Notes: a model not told the origin generated them from the sequence alone. DNA of 64,000 bases from JACRBR01 sp964371355 (GCA_964371355.1 CAYJMG010000014.1:1-64000), one strand, 5' to 3'; shown: positions 35,456 through 46,300, counted from the stretch's first letter. Numbers and translations: made by a program.

Positions 35456-36823
35456 GTGGCGGAGACGAAGCGGGCGGACATCACGATCGTCGGGCTGGGG
35501 CCGGGCGATGCGTCGCTGCTGACGATCGCGGCGCGCGACGCGATCGCCGGCGCGGGCGAGGTGTGGCTGCGGACGCAGCGACACCCGACGGTGGCCGGGC
35601 TGCCGTCCGGACCCGCGTACCACTCCTTCGACGACGTGTACGAGGCCGAGGCGTCGTTCGGTGACGTGTACGAGCGGATCGTGGCGCGGGTGCTGGAGCT
35701 GGGGCGGCGTCCGGGGGGCGTCGTGTACGCAGTGCCGGGCCACCCGATGTTCGGCGAGGCGACGGTGCAGGCGCTGCTGCTGTCGGCGGCGGAGTCGGGG
35801 CTGACGACGCGCGTGGTGGCGGGCGTGAGTTTCGTGGACACGGTGGCGGTGGCGCTGGGCATCGACCCGTTGACGGACGGGCTGCTGGTGCTGGATGCGC
35901 TGGCGCTGGGCGAGCGGAAGCGGCTGCTGACGCCGCAGCGGCCGACGATCATTGCGCAGGTGTACGACCAGCGGGCGGCCTCGCAGGCGAAGCTGGCGCT
36001 GCTGGAGTCGTACCCCCCGGACCACCCGGTGCGCGTGGTGGGGTCGAGCGGGACGGGCGAGGAACGCGTGATCGAGACTACGGTAGCGGCGCTGGACCAC
36101 GACGGGTCGGCGTTCGACCATTTGGCGACGCTGTACGTGCCGCCAGTGGGGCTGGTGGACGATACGCGGTCGTTCGAGGGGCTGCGACGGGTGGTGGCGC
36201 AGCTGCGGAACCCGGACGGCGGGTGTCCCTGGGACCTGGAGCAGACGCACGGGACGCTGAAGCGGTACCTGCTGGAGGAGGCGTACGAGGCGCTGGAGGC
36301 GCTGGACGCGGGCGAGCCGCACAGGCTGGCGGAGGAGCTGGGCGACCTGATGATGCAGGTGCTGTTGCACGCCCAGGTGGCCGAGGACGAGGGCGAGTTC
36401 ACGATCGAGGACGTGGTGACATCGATCGCGACGAAGCTGGTGCGGCGGCATCCGCACGTGTTCGGGGACGTGGAGGTCTCGGGGTCGCAGGAGGTGCTGC
36501 GGAACTGGGATGCGCTGAAGCAAGCGGAGCGCGCGGAGAGCGAGGCCCCGCCGCTGGACCACGTGCCGAAGGCGATGCCGGCGCTGGCGCAGGCGCAGTC
36601 GCTGCAGTCGCGCGCGTCGAAGGCGGGGGGCGGGGTCCCACCGGCATCCGGCGAGGCGCTGGCGCGGGTGGTGCGGGAGCTGGCGTCGGCGGACGAGCCG
36701 GCAACGGCTGAGGGGCTGGGAGAGCTGCTGTTCGGGATCGTGGAGCTGGCGCGGGCACGCGACCTCGACGCCGAGGAGGCGCTGCGGATGGAGCTGCGAC
36801 GGTTCCGGGCGCGGGCCGGGTAG
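35456..36823 (+). CDS. mazG: Nucleoside triphosphate pyrophosphohydrolase MazG with N-terminal tetrapyrrole-methylase domain
   Basis: A 455-residue fusion. The first half (about 1-215) has the S-adenosylmethionine binding fold of the CbiF/tetrapyrrole methylase family (ITIVGLGPGDASLLT; VYAVPGHPMFGE). The second half (about 235-455) is MazG: CPWDLEQTHGTLKRYLLEEAYEALEAL, with EELGDLMMQVLLHA and the metal-binding Glu/Asp residues. It hydrolyses non-canonical NTPs to NMP and pyrophosphate. The YabN-like fusion is well known. The GTG start leaves only a few leader bases. Confidence 0.95.
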   Translation: MAETKRADITIVGLGPGDASLLTIAARDAIAGAGEVWLRTQRHPTVAGLPSGPAYHSFDDVYEAEASFGDVYERIVARVLELGRRPGGVVYAVPGHPMFGEATVQALLLSAAESGLTTRVVAGVSFVDTVAVALGIDPLTDGLLVLDALALGERKRLLTPQRPTIIAQVYDQRAASQAKLALLESYPPDHPVRVVGSSGTGEERVIETTVAALDHDGSAFDHLATLYVPPVGLVDDTRSFEGLRRVVAQLRNPDGGCPWDLEQTHGTLKRYLLEEAYEALEALDAGEPHRLAEELGDLMMQVLLHAQVAEDEGEFTIEDVVTSIATKLVRRHPHVFGDVEVSGSQEVLRNWDALKQAERAESEAPPLDHVPKAMPALAQAQSLQSRASKAGGGVPPASGEALARVVRELASADEPATAEGLGELLFGIVELARARDLDAEEALRMELRRFRARAG

Positions 36824-37318
36824 CCGCTCGCGGGCTGTCCCGGCGGGGCCCAATGGCAAAACAGTTCATTCGGGCAGCCCTCGGAGCTCCTCATCCTGAC
36901 TTCGCACGATTCGTGCTTCGGCGGCCGCATTTTTCGCAGGATGGGCGGCGGCGCGAGCGCTCGCTGGCTGGCGAACATTGCTCGGCAGTTTTCCCATCCG
37001 CGTGGCTGCACGCGGCCGGCAGCGGACATTGCTCGGCAGTTTTCGGTCGCCCGGGGGCGAACAGTCAGTGGCGGCGGGATACGAGACGCGCTTCATGTGC
37101 GCGAGCGTAGGCCGTTCGGGCAGGGATCTCCAAGCGCGCCGGATCACTTTGGTGAGATTTCTGCTGGCGACGCCGGACGGTATCGAGCCAAATTGCGGGC
37201 TGGGAAGCGGCCGTCGGGGCTGGTGGAGCCGGCGGGGGGCTTTCGGCCCTACCGGGCACTGGCGCCCGCGCGTACGTTGCGCCCGCCCGGGCCCTGATGC
37301 CCGGCGGGAGGCAGCGCG
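36824..37318. other. 495-bp intergenic region with repeat element copy 2
   Basis: No convincing gene is seen between mazG and the CrtI-like oxidoreductase. The element at 36975-37146 occupies the middle. The part after 37147 shows no gene; it ends with GGAGG before the ATG of the next gene. Confidence 0.7.
36975..37146 (-). repeat. Interspersed intergenic repeat, copy 2 (inverted)
   Basis: ACATTGCTCGGCAGTTTT occurs twice, at 36975-36992 and 37026-37043, again exactly 51 bp apart, and the 23-bp box recurs at 37124-37146 (core ATCTCCAAGCGCGCCGGAT), all in the order and orientation expected from copy 1 read on the other strand. The 33-bp segment between the 18-mers contains CCGCGTG-CAGC-CACGCGG, a perfect 7-base stem (minus strand). 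Confidence 0.85.
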
Positions 37319-38965
37319 ATGGTCACCGAGAATTGGGACGCGATTGTCGTTGGGTCGGGGCTAGGGGGGTTGACGGCGGCGGCGTACCTGGCGACGAACG
37401 GGCGGCGCGTGCTGGTGCTGGAGCAGCACTATGTGGCCGGCGGAAACGCGCACGTGTTCCGGCGCAAGGTCAACAAGCAGACATTCGAGTTCGACGTCGG
37501 CGTCCACTACATCGGCGACTGCGGGCCGGGCGGCACGATCCCGAACGTGCTGCGGGGGCTGGGGCTCGACGACAAGATCGAGTTCCTGGAGATGGACCCG
37601 GACGGCTTCGACACGATCATGTATCCGGGGCTGACGTTCCGGGTGCCGAAGGGGTGGGACCGGTACCGGGAGCGGCTGGTGGCGGCGTTTCCGGACGACG
37701 AGACCGCGCTGCACGGCTGTCTCGACATCTTCGAGGCCATCCTGCGCGAGATGCGGGCACTGCAGGCGGCGGGAAGCGGCGTCAATCCGGCACAGCTCGC
37801 GCAGGAGGCGCCAACGCTCCTTCGCTGGGCGACCAAGCCCGTATCGGCGCTGTTCGACGAGTGCGGACTGGGCCAGAAGGCACGCGCGGTGGTGCTGGCG
37901 GAGTCCGGAGCGTACGCGGTGGCGCCATCGCGGACACCCGTGGTGATACACGCGGGGCTGCTGGACCACTACCTGAAAGGCGCGTACTACCCGAAGGGCG
38001 GCGGCCAGGTACTGCCTGCGGGGCTGGTGGAGGTGATCCGGGCGAACGGCGGCGATGTGCGCACGCGGACGCGGGTCGACCGCATCATTGTCGAAGACGG
38101 GAAGGCCGCAGGCGTGCGGCTCACGTCGGGCGAGGAGTTGCGCGCGGGGGTCGTGATCTCGAACGCGGACCTGAAGCGGACGCTGCTGCAGATGGTGGGC
38201 GCGGAGCACCTGTCGCCGGCGACGGTCACGCGGACGGCGTCATACCGGATGTCGCTGCCGATCTTCTGCGTGTACCTGGGGCTGGACATCGACCTGCGTG
38301 AGCGCATGCCGAACACGAACTACTGGTACTGCGGGTCGTACGACATCGAGGGCATCTACCAGGCGTGCTATGACGGGCGGTTGCCGGAGGCGTTCCCGCT
38401 GCTGATCACGACGGCCTCGGTGAAGGACCCGCACACGCGGTCGCTGGCACCCGCTGGCTGTTCGAGCATGGAGATCATGACCTGGGTACCGGCGGAGTAC
38501 GACTTCTGGCGCGTACACGAGGGCCCGGCGGCGGGCGAGAAGTATCACCAGGACCGGACGTACCGGGCGAACAAGGACGAGCTTACGGAGCTGATGATCG
38601 CGGGGGCGGAGCAGGCGCTGCCGGGCATCCGGGAGCACATCGTCTGGAAGGAGGCAGCGACGCCGGTGACGCAGGAGCGGTACACGCTCTCGACGGGCGG
38701 GACCTCGTACGGGATCGAGGCTGCGCTGGACCAGTTCGGGCCGGGGCGTCCGGGTCCGGCGACGGAGATCGCGGGGCTGTACCTGACGGGCGCGAGCACG
38801 ACATCGGGCCACGGGATCGTCGGGGCGATGCGGGGCGGTGTGGCGACGGCGGGGGCGGTGCTGGGGCGGAACCTGACGCGGGAGGTGGAGGAGGGGGCGG
38901 TGTTCGGGGATCCGTCGCTGGTAGGCGCTTGCGCGGAGCGGGATCCGTGGGAGTACAGCCGGTAG
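37319..38965 (+). CDS. CrtI/phytoene-desaturase-like FAD oxidoreductase
   Basis: A 548-residue flavoprotein. The Rossmann FAD motif VVGSGLGGLTAAAYLATNGRRVLVLE is at residues 9-34, followed by GGNAHVFRRK and FDVGVHYIGDC, as in phytoene desaturases and retinol saturases. The C-terminal FAD closing motif is YLTGASTTSGHGIVGAMRGG. The substrate is probably a polyene or isoprenoid lipid, but this is a family guess; no crtB or other carotenoid gene is near. GGAGG lies seven bases before the ATG. Confidence 0.9.
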   Translation: MVTENWDAIVVGSGLGGLTAAAYLATNGRRVLVLEQHYVAGGNAHVFRRKVNKQTFEFDVGVHYIGDCGPGGTIPNVLRGLGLDDKIEFLEMDPDGFDTIMYPGLTFRVPKGWDRYRERLVAAFPDDETALHGCLDIFEAILREMRALQAAGSGVNPAQLAQEAPTLLRWATKPVSALFDECGLGQKARAVVLAESGAYAVAPSRTPVVIHAGLLDHYLKGAYYPKGGGQVLPAGLVEVIRANGGDVRTRTRVDRIIVEDGKAAGVRLTSGEELRAGVVISNADLKRTLLQMVGAEHLSPATVTRTASYRMSLPIFCVYLGLDIDLRERMPNTNYWYCGSYDIEGIYQACYDGRLPEAFPLLITTASVKDPHTRSLAPAGCSSMEIMTWVPAEYDFWRVHEGPAAGEKYHQDRTYRANKDELTELMIAGAEQALPGIREHIVWKEAATPVTQERYTLSTGGTSYGIEAALDQFGPGRPGPATEIAGLYLTGASTTSGHGIVGAMRGGVATAGAVLGRNLTREVEEGAVFGDPSLVGACAERDPWEYSR

Positions 38966-39267
38966 GCGATCCGCGGAAGAATACGCACGGCCCACGAGAA
39001 GAGACCGCAGCGGGACGGGGCACCTCACTCCCATGGGCAGATTCTCATGCCGACGGGCCAGCGCCCGGGACGGATGACAAAAGCCGAGCGCGCCGGATGA
39101 TGCACCAGCGTTGTAACGGGGCTGCTGAGGACAGGTCTAAAGACCGGTCCGTACGGGTGGTGGGGGGCCTGCGGCGCAGGGGAGACCGCCCACGCCTCTT
39201 CTACGTTGCGGCACATCGCGGGGGCGGGGGTGCCCGCGCTCCATTCAGGCTGGGCGCAGGGCGTGGG
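38966..39267. other. 302-bp convergent intergenic region without a gene
   Basis: It lies between the CrtI-like gene and the oppositely oriented esterase gene. Nothing beyond GC-rich spacer is seen: no tRNA, no clear terminator and no copies of the two repeat families. Confidence 0.6.
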
Positions 39268-40941
39268 TCAGGGGCACTGGCCTGAAGGCGAGATGAACTG
39301 GGCGATGAGGAGCTGGTCGCCAGCGTTGACGGCGCCGTCTTTGTTGATGTCGTAGCTGGCGAGGCGGAGGGAGGGGGTGGACTCGCGGAGGATCTCGATG
39401 ACCATGAGGAGCTGATCGCCGGCGTTGACGACGCGGTCGTTGTTGAGGGAGGCGGCCTCGCACCCGTCCTTCGTGAGGCCCTTCGTGGGGTAGCCGTCCT
39501 GGTCGGCGTCGGTGTCGGCGCTGTTGGGGTTGGTGTTGTATCCGCAGACCTCGGCGCGGTCGCTCAGGCGGTCGGCGTCGGCGTCGGTGGTGGGGCCGCA
39601 GGCGGCGGGCGCCGGCTTGCTGGCGGCGCTGGTGGGGTCGGCGCCGAGGGCACACTCAGGTCCATCGAGGATGCGGTCGCCGTCGGTGTCGCGGACGAGG
39701 GGGTCTGAGGGGATGGTGGCGCAGGCGGCGCCGGAGGCTTCGTCGGCATCCGTGAGACCGTCGTTGTCGTCATCGGGGTCGCAGGCGTCGCCGGCGACAT
39801 CGGAGTTGGGCCAGGTGCGGTCGTCCTGAGATGCAGGCGGGGTCTGGTCGATGAAGTTGCGGTCGGTGTTCTGCTGGGAGAAGTTGGCGTCCGCGGGGCA
39901 GTTGTCGGCGGCGTCGGGGATGAGGTCGGCGTCGGCGTCGGGCAGGGCGTAGCTGGTGAAGAACGACCAGATGAGGTCGGTGGCGACGATCTGGTGGGTG
40001 GTGTAGCCAAGGCTGGGGACGTCGAAGGAGCCCGACCAGGTGTGGCCGCCGCCGTCGACGGCGTAGAGCCGCACCAGCGCGCCACCGGTGCAGGAGGCGT
40101 ACTCGACGAGGCGGACCTCGGTGTCGATCTGGGTCTCGGTGCGGGCTCCGGCGCAGGAGTTGTGAATCGCCCAGTCGGACAAGACATCCTCGGCGGGCGT
40201 ATTGTCATCCTGTGGCAGCCGGTAATCGACGTTGCCGCCCAGGCCGCCGTTGAAGGGGACGGTGGTATCGGCGGTGCCGTGGAAGGCGATGACGGGCACC
40301 ACCGCGGCATCGGGGCAGGTCTCGCCAGGGTTGACGTTCGTCGCCATGGGCGGGTAGTAGGCGCCGGCGACAGGCGCGACGGCGGCAATGCGACTGGAGA
40401 GGCTGCAGGCGAGGCGCGTCGACATCATCCCGCCGTTCGAGATGCCGGTGGAGTACACGCGGCTCTGGTCGACGCAGAGCTTGTCATTGATGGCGTCGAG
40501 GATGGCGCCGGCATAGGCGACGTCGTCGGGCTCGGGCGGGCTGGCGAGCTGCCAGGCGTTGAAGTGGGCGAAGGGGATGCCGGCGACCTTGCCCTCGGGG
40601 TAGGCGACGACGAACCCCTCGGCGTCGGACTTCGCGGATAGGCCGGAGTAGACCTCCTGCTCGAAGGCGTTCGAGCTGGCGCCGTGGAAGGCGAGGACGA
40701 CGGGCACGGGATCGGCGCCCGCGTACGACGGCGGGACGTGGAGGCGGTACGAGCGCGAGCCGTCGAGCGTGGAGACAGTCTGGACGGTGGTGCCGGAGGC
40801 GAAGGGCTTCGCGGGGGCGCAGGTCTCGCCGACGGCGAGGGCAGGGGCGGGACCGCGATTGTGTTGGGGCCAAACGAAGATGATCGCGGCTAGCGCGATC
40901 GTCAGCAGGAGTCCGGTACGGAGTGCTTGCCGTCGGATCAT
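39268..40941 (-). CDS. Secreted PHB-depolymerase/LpqC-type esterase with TSP3 and dockerin-like module
   Basis: A 557-residue exported alpha/beta hydrolase. Signal segment about 8-26. The esterase domain (about 45-320) has VVLAFHGASSN, the nucleophile Ser in STGISNGGMMS, HGTADTTVPF with Asp, and the His in VDGGGHTWSG, as in poly(3-hydroxybutyrate) depolymerases and feruloyl esterases. Then TSP3-like repeats (GDACDPDDDNDGLTD) and a dockerin-like pair: SLNNDRVVNAGD (degenerate) and DINKDGAVNAGD (canonical), ending SPSGQCP. The ATG overlaps the upstream propeller gene stop (ATGA), so they form an operon. Polymer substrate not known. Confidence 0.9.
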   Translation of the reverse strand: MIRRQALRTGLLLTIALAAIIFVWPQHNRGPAPALAVGETCAPAKPFASGTTVQTVSTLDGSRSYRLHVPPSYAGADPVPVVLAFHGASSNAFEQEVYSGLSAKSDAEGFVVAYPEGKVAGIPFAHFNAWQLASPPEPDDVAYAGAILDAINDKLCVDQSRVYSTGISNGGMMSTRLACSLSSRIAAVAPVAGAYYPPMATNVNPGETCPDAAVVPVIAFHGTADTTVPFNGGLGGNVDYRLPQDDNTPAEDVLSDWAIHNSCAGARTETQIDTEVRLVEYASCTGGALVRLYAVDGGGHTWSGSFDVPSLGYTTHQIVATDLIWSFFTSYALPDADADLIPDAADNCPADANFSQQNTDRNFIDQTPPASQDDRTWPNSDVAGDACDPDDDNDGLTDADEASGAACATIPSDPLVRDTDGDRILDGPECALGADPTSAASKPAPAACGPTTDADADRLSDRAEVCGYNTNPNSADTDADQDGYPTKGLTKDGCEAASLNNDRVVNAGDQLLMVIEILRESTPSLRLASYDINKDGAVNAGDQLLIAQFISPSGQCP

Positions 40942-42944
40942 GGGCACTGTCCCGAGGGTGAGATGAACTGCGCGAGGAGGAGCTGGTCGCCGGCGTTGAC
41001 CGCGCCGTCCTTGTTGATGTCGTAGCTCACGAGACGGAGCGACGGGCTCAGCTCGCGCAGGATCTCGATGACCATGAGAAGCTGATCGCCCGAGTTTACC
41101 ACTCGGTCGCCGTTCAGGGACGCCGCCTCGCACCCGTCGTTCGCGCCGTCCAACGCGAGGTCGCCGTCGGTGTCGGTGTTGCTATCACTGGTGTTGTATC
41201 CGCAGAACTCCGCCCACTCCTTCAGCCTGTCGCCGTCGGAGTCGACATTCGCGCCGCACATCGCCTGGGTGGGCTTGGTAGTGCTCGACGTCGGGTCGGT
41301 CTCCAGCGCGCATTCGGCGCCATCCAGCACGCGGTCGCCGTCCGAGTCGCGCAGCAGCGGGTCGGTGGCGGCAGCGGCGGATGCGCACGGCGGGCCACCG
41401 GTCTCGGCGGTGTCGGTGAGGCCGTCGTTGTCGTCGTCGGGATCGCAGGCGTCGCCGGCGGCGTCGGAGTTTGGCCACGTGCGGTCGTCCTGTGACGACG
41501 GCGGCGTCTGGTCGATGAAGTTGCCGTCGGTGTTCAGCTGGGCGGCGTTCGGATCATTGGGGCAGTTGTCGCCCGCATCCGAGACGCCGTCGCCGTCGTT
41601 GTCAGGCGCGGCGACGAATGCGTAGACGCCGCCGACGATTGTCGCAACATAGATCGTGCCGTCAAGTCCAACACTCGTGCCAACGCTGAAGACACATGTG
41701 TCGGGCAACGGCTCCCGATCGATTTCGGCGCCGGTGGCGCGGTCGAGGACAACGAGATCGCACCTGTACTGCCCGGCATCAATCGTGACGTAGACCCTGT
41801 CGGCGCCGGTCTGGGTTGTCCCGCCCCGGTTGAGCATCTCGTCGTGACGCCACGCAGTCACACCGCTTGCCCCGGTGTCGCGTATCGCAAGCAAGGGGCT
41901 CGATCCGCCTCCGGCGGGGACGATGAGCCCATCGGGCGAGAGGGAGGGGCTACCGCCGGCCGCATAGCCGATCGGAATGGACCAGAGTTCGTCACCTGTT
42001 TCAGCATCGAGCGCGTGCAGGCTGCCCGCGTTGTCCGTGACGTACACTCGCGATCCGTCGCCGGAGAGAACCGGACTGGACCCGCTTCCGCCCGGCAGCG
42101 CGGAGTTGGCCCAAAGAGGCGCGAGCGCCGGCTCCGGATCGTCGCTGTATGTCATGGCCCGCACCGAAGCCTGGCTAGCCCCGGGCTCCCAAAATGTGAA
42201 GAAGAACCGGCCGGTGGCTGGATCCACGGCCGGCGTGTTGGCAACCGGACAGTCCTGCGTCCCTTGCTTGCACGCGTTCAGTCCGGTCGCAGGGTTCCAT
42301 GTCGCTCCACTGATGAGTTCGAACGTTGGCAGGACAGGCGCGCCGGTGTCGCGATCGAGCACCATGATGTTGCCGATGTGCGTGATGAAGATCAGGTGGC
42401 CTTGTGATGTGAACTGCGCGGAAAACGGCACGCCGGCGATTGGCGTCTCCCAGAGTTCTGTCCCGCTTCTCTCGAAGGCGTGCATGGCCGCGCCGTCGGC
42501 GAGGAATAGACGTCCGTCCTGGTCGAGCGAGGGTGCGGACGCAACCGCGAACGGGTCGAGGTCCTGGGCGCACCATCGAGTTTCTCCTGTCGCGGCGTCC
42601 AGGGCCTGAAGGTAGCAGCCGGTCACCGTGGATGACACGTAGACCTGGTCAGCGTCGACTGTGGGGCCGAGATTGATCGTCCAAGGAAGCGGTCCGATGT
42701 ACACACTGCCCTGCAGCTTGCGCCCCCACAACAGCTCGACATCAGCAGGGCCATCCACGCTGACATAGTTCGTGTTCGCGTGGTCCGCGTGCACCACCGA
42801 CCATCCGTCGAGGTATGGAGCGACGGTCGACGGCACAGCGTCGGGATCAGACGCACGAGCGCTGAACACGCCAGAGCCAACCCACCACAGGGCGAGGAAG
42901 ACGCCGAGGACCAACAATCTTGCTGGGTGGATTAGTCGAATCAT
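40938..42944 (-). CDS. Secreted PQQ-type beta-propeller with TSP3 and dockerin-like module
   Basis: A 668-residue exported protein. Signal peptide about 1-30; a PQQ-like propeller (about 40-455) with repeated blades (ALDAATGETRWCAQD, HALDAETGDELWSIPIG, VLDRATGAEIDREPL). Then TSP3-like repeats (GDACDPDDDNDGLTDTAETGG) and a dockerin-like pair: SLNGDRVVNSGD (degenerate) and DINKDGAVNAGD (canonical), with a terminal QCP. No catalytic residues for quinoprotein dehydrogenase are obvious, so it is probably a binding or scaffold propeller. Consensus-like promoter at 42989-43017. It is the first gene of the two-gene operon with the esterase. Confidence 0.88.
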   Translation of the reverse strand: MIRLIHPARLLVLGVFLALWWVGSGVFSARASDPDAVPSTVAPYLDGWSVVHADHANTNYVSVDGPADVELLWGRKLQGSVYIGPLPWTINLGPTVDADQVYVSSTVTGCYLQALDAATGETRWCAQDLDPFAVASAPSLDQDGRLFLADGAAMHAFERSGTELWETPIAGVPFSAQFTSQGHLIFITHIGNIMVLDRDTGAPVLPTFELISGATWNPATGLNACKQGTQDCPVANTPAVDPATGRFFFTFWEPGASQASVRAMTYSDDPEPALAPLWANSALPGGSGSSPVLSGDGSRVYVTDNAGSLHALDAETGDELWSIPIGYAAGGSPSLSPDGLIVPAGGGSSPLLAIRDTGASGVTAWRHDEMLNRGGTTQTGADRVYVTIDAGQYRCDLVVLDRATGAEIDREPLPDTCVFSVGTSVGLDGTIYVATIVGGVYAFVAAPDNDGDGVSDAGDNCPNDPNAAQLNTDGNFIDQTPPSSQDDRTWPNSDAAGDACDPDDDNDGLTDTAETGGPPCASAAAATDPLLRDSDGDRVLDGAECALETDPTSSTTKPTQAMCGANVDSDGDRLKEWAEFCGYNTSDSNTDTDGDLALDGANDGCEAASLNGDRVVNSGDQLLMVIEILRELSPSLRLVSYDINKDGAVNAGDQLLLAQFISPSGQCP

Positions 42945-42988
42945 TGCCCACCACGTCTCTTTGTCCGACGGAAGCAGTTATGCGGGAT

Positions 42989-43017
42989 ATAATAGTATAT
43001 TCTAACCGTCTAGTCAA
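42989..43017 (-). promoter_or_regulatory. Sigma-70-type promoter for the PQQ-propeller operon
   Basis: Read on the minus strand, TTGACT (43017-43012) and TATTAT (42994-42989) are separated by 17 bases, about 45 bases before the ATG. The box lies in an AT-rich patch that stands out in this GC-rich region. Confidence 0.8.
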
Positions 43018-43325
43018 GAACTATGAGCTTGCCCTGCAACGTGGCTCGTGGCAAGGCTTGAAAAGCTCTCGATCTTTTCTAGTCGTGCCGTCAATATCGC
43101 TCCCGCGCGGCGAGCGGAGCGGCCCGCTGACCTCAGAGCAAGTGCGGATCGATGAGGCACGTAGAGGATTCCCGGCCTCAGGGCGGGCGGCGCAGCGATC
43201 ACGGGGCGGGCGTGCGGAGACGCCGCTCGGCGATACTGGCGGCCTCGGATTGACGCTTCCGATGCAGGTGGCGCGAGCGGCGGTGAAGCCAGAGAGCGGT
43301 CATGAGGCGAACAAAGCTTGTGCGG
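43018..43325. other. Intergenic spacer, no gene seen
   Basis: The rest of the 417-bp gap between the propeller and acylase genes holds no supported gene. The acylase terminator hairpin is at its right end. Confidence 0.55.
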
Positions 43326-43359
43326 CGCTGAGCACCTCGCCCTTTCGGGGTGCTCAGCG
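43326..43359 (-). terminator. Hairpin terminator after the penicillin-acylase-like gene
   Basis: Arms of 14 bases (CGCTGAGCACCTCG and CGGGGTGCTCAGCG, one wobble pair) with a 6-base loop lie two bases beyond the stop on the minus strand. There is no clear T-run after it. Confidence 0.65.
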
Positions 43360-43361
43360 GG

Positions 43362-46300
43362 TCATGGGCACTGGCCGGAGGGGGAGATGAACTGGGCGAT
43401 GAGGAGCTGGTCGCCGGCGTTGACGGCGCCATCTTTGTTGATGTCGTAGCTCACCAGGCGGAGTGAGGGGCTCGGCTCGCGCAGGATCTCGATGACCATG
43501 AGGAGCTGGTCGCCGGCGTTCACGACGCGGTCGTTGTTCAGCGACGCGGCTTCGCAGCCGTCCTTCGTGAGGCCGGCGGTGGGGAAGCCGTCCTGATCGG
43601 TGTCGGTATCGGTGCTCAGCGGGTTCATGGCGTAGCCGCAGTACTCGGCGCGGTTGCTCAGGCGATCGCCGTCGGCGTCGGTGGTGGCGCCGCACTGGGC
43701 GGCGGTGGGTTTGCTGGCAGCGCTGTTGGGGTTTGTGCCGAGGGCGCACTCGGGGCCATCGAGGACGCGGTCGCCGTCGGTATCGCGCAGGAGCGGGTCG
43801 GTGGGCGCCGACGCCGAGGCGCACGGCGGGCCACCGGTCTCGGCGGTGTCGGTGAGGCCGTCGTTGTCGTCGTCGGGGTCGCAGGCGTCACCGGCGGCAT
43901 CGGAGTTGGGCCACGTGCGGTCGTCCTGCGATGAGGGCGGCGTCTGGTCTATGAAGTTTCGGTCTGTGTTGTCCTGCGACGGGTTCGGGGCCATGGGGCA
44001 GTTGTCGGAAGCGGTGAGGACGCCGTCGCAGTCGCTGTCGTCCGTGCAGGCGGTACCGATCTCAACGACCTGCTGGAAGGTCGGGCGGTTGATCCAGTGG
44101 AAGGGCGAGGCGGTGGCGATGCCGATGGCGGACGAGCGGACCTCGTCGCTGGCGACGGTGCGTTTCCAGTCGGCGACGGTGGCCGATGCGAACTCGGTCT
44201 GGAGGAGCGGGGCGGCGTCGGAGAGGGCGGTCCAGAGGACGGTGGCGCAGGCGGCGAGATTGCCGCTGCCGCAGTAGGTGCGGGAGAAGGGGTCGGTCAC
44301 CGAGAGGCCGAGGACCTGACGGAGATCCTTCTGGACGTGGGAGTAGGTGCCGCCGCCGAAGGCCGAGCCGTTGTGTCCCTGGGGGGCGTCGTTGAGTGAG
44401 ATGCCGAGGTTGCTGATGGCGTTGCCGGAGTCGGGGTCGAAGATGTCGTGCGAGAGCAGCGACCACCACTTGTCCATGATGGCGGGCGGCTGCGGGTCGT
44501 CGTACGCGCCGTCGTGATCGAGATCGCGGCGGTGGGCATCGGCGGCGGCCCACGTGGCGAGGCGATCGCGCATGTCCTGCGTGCGGGCGTCGAGGCCGCC
44601 GGGGGCGGTGGGGCCCATGACGTCGAGCAGCAGGGGTAGCACCTCCTGGCCACGGAGGTCGACGGTGCCGGCGTCCTCCATGGCGTCGACGAGATCGGCG
44701 CGGTCGATGGGGCCGGCGGTGATGGCAGCCTCGATGCGGGTGTTCAGCATCTGGACGCGCTGGACCGGGCCCTGGGAGTAGCCGCGGTCGTCGGCCATGA
44801 AGTCGGGGGCCTGCTTGTTGTTCCACGACGTGATGTAGCCCTGGGCGGGGTCGAGGACGTTGGGCTGGGAAGCGAGGGGGATGTAGCCGGTCCAGTCCCA
44901 CGCGCCGGTGCCCCAGGCGGGCATGTAGGGGTCGACACCGGTCGCGCGCTGGGGGCACTTGCAGGAGTGCTGGTAGCCGATGTGTGCGCTATCGACGTAG
45001 AACCAGTTGAAGCTGTAGTCGATGCCGCCGCCCATGTTCGTTTGGAAGTCGCTGAAGCCGCTGGTCATCTTCGCGGGGTCGTTCACGCGGTAGAAGCCGA
45101 AGGCGGAGCCAAGCTCGGCTCCGTAGGTGGAGCGCTGGACGGCGATGGCGATGGGCGTGCCATCCTCGAGCGTGCCGCGCTCGGTGATGGGGCCGTAGTC
45201 GGGGGTGCGTTCGACGCGCCATGAGATCGCGGCCGTCGTCGCCTGTGTGTGCTGGTAGGTCTCGATGGGGACGCAGGTGCTGTTGTGCACGTAGCCCATC
45301 GAGTCGACGGTGGGCGCGCCGCCCAGGGGCTCGCAGAGTTCGAGCACCCATTGGTCGACGTTGTCGGCGCCGGACGACGTAGCGGACCAGGCGTAGTCCG
45401 TGCCGCGGCCGAGCTGTACGTACAGGTCGACGCCGGCAAAGGAGGCGCCGCGTGCGTCGATGCCGGGGCCGTGGACGTCCTTCTCGACGAGGAGTTGAGG
45501 CATGAAGTAGCCGGTCTGGGGGCCGAAGACGGCGATGGGGTGGCCGGAGACTGTGTTGGCGGCGGAGACGAGGAGCGCGTTGCTCATGTCGTGCGCGCGG
45601 AAGTCGCCGGCGAGGTCGACGAAGGCGAACGCGCCACCACCGCCGCTGTCGATGACGGCGGTGAGTGTGGCGCAGTCGATGTCGGGGTGGGCGGCAGGGT
45701 CCACGGGCCCGAGGCCGGTCATGTAGGGGAAGGAGCCGGGGGCGGTGGTGACGGCCTCGCTGTCGTTGGCGAAGTGCATGTCGTCGAAGACCTGGCGGGC
45801 GGTGGTGGCGTTGCCGATGGCGGCGGTCATGTCCTTCAGGCCGCAGAAGTTCGAAACCTCGCCGCCGCCGCCGCGGCCGAAGATGGCGCCGACTTTGGAT
45901 GCGATGGCGATCATGTCCTCGGCCACCCAGGGGTCGAGGGTAAGGCCGAGAAGTGTGTATTCGACGGGAAGCTTCGAGGAATCGGACAGAGCCTCGGTGA
46001 TGTACTGGTTGACACCGTCGGTGTACGCGAGGGAGTCGTCGCCTATGGCCTGGCCTTCGGGGCCGGAGGCAATGAGCGCGGCGCGCTGGGCCGTGAGATC
46101 GGCCTCGGTGTACGGCGCAGCGGCGAGCTGCTCGCGGTCGAGCGCCTGGTTGTCGGGCGTGGGGCCGAGGAACTCGGACAGGCGGGCGCGGCCGAGGTGG
46201 CGGAGGACGTCCATCAGGAAGAGTCGGTCCTCGGCGGCGGTGTAGCCCTGGGCGAACATCGTGGCGTACCGAGTATCGCCGAACACATGGGCGACGCCGT

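Noticed and set aside
42945..43361. tRNA or small RNA in the AT-rich gap
   Set aside because: The AT-rich patch is explained by a consensus-spaced promoter; no cloverleaf or T-loop motif is seen.
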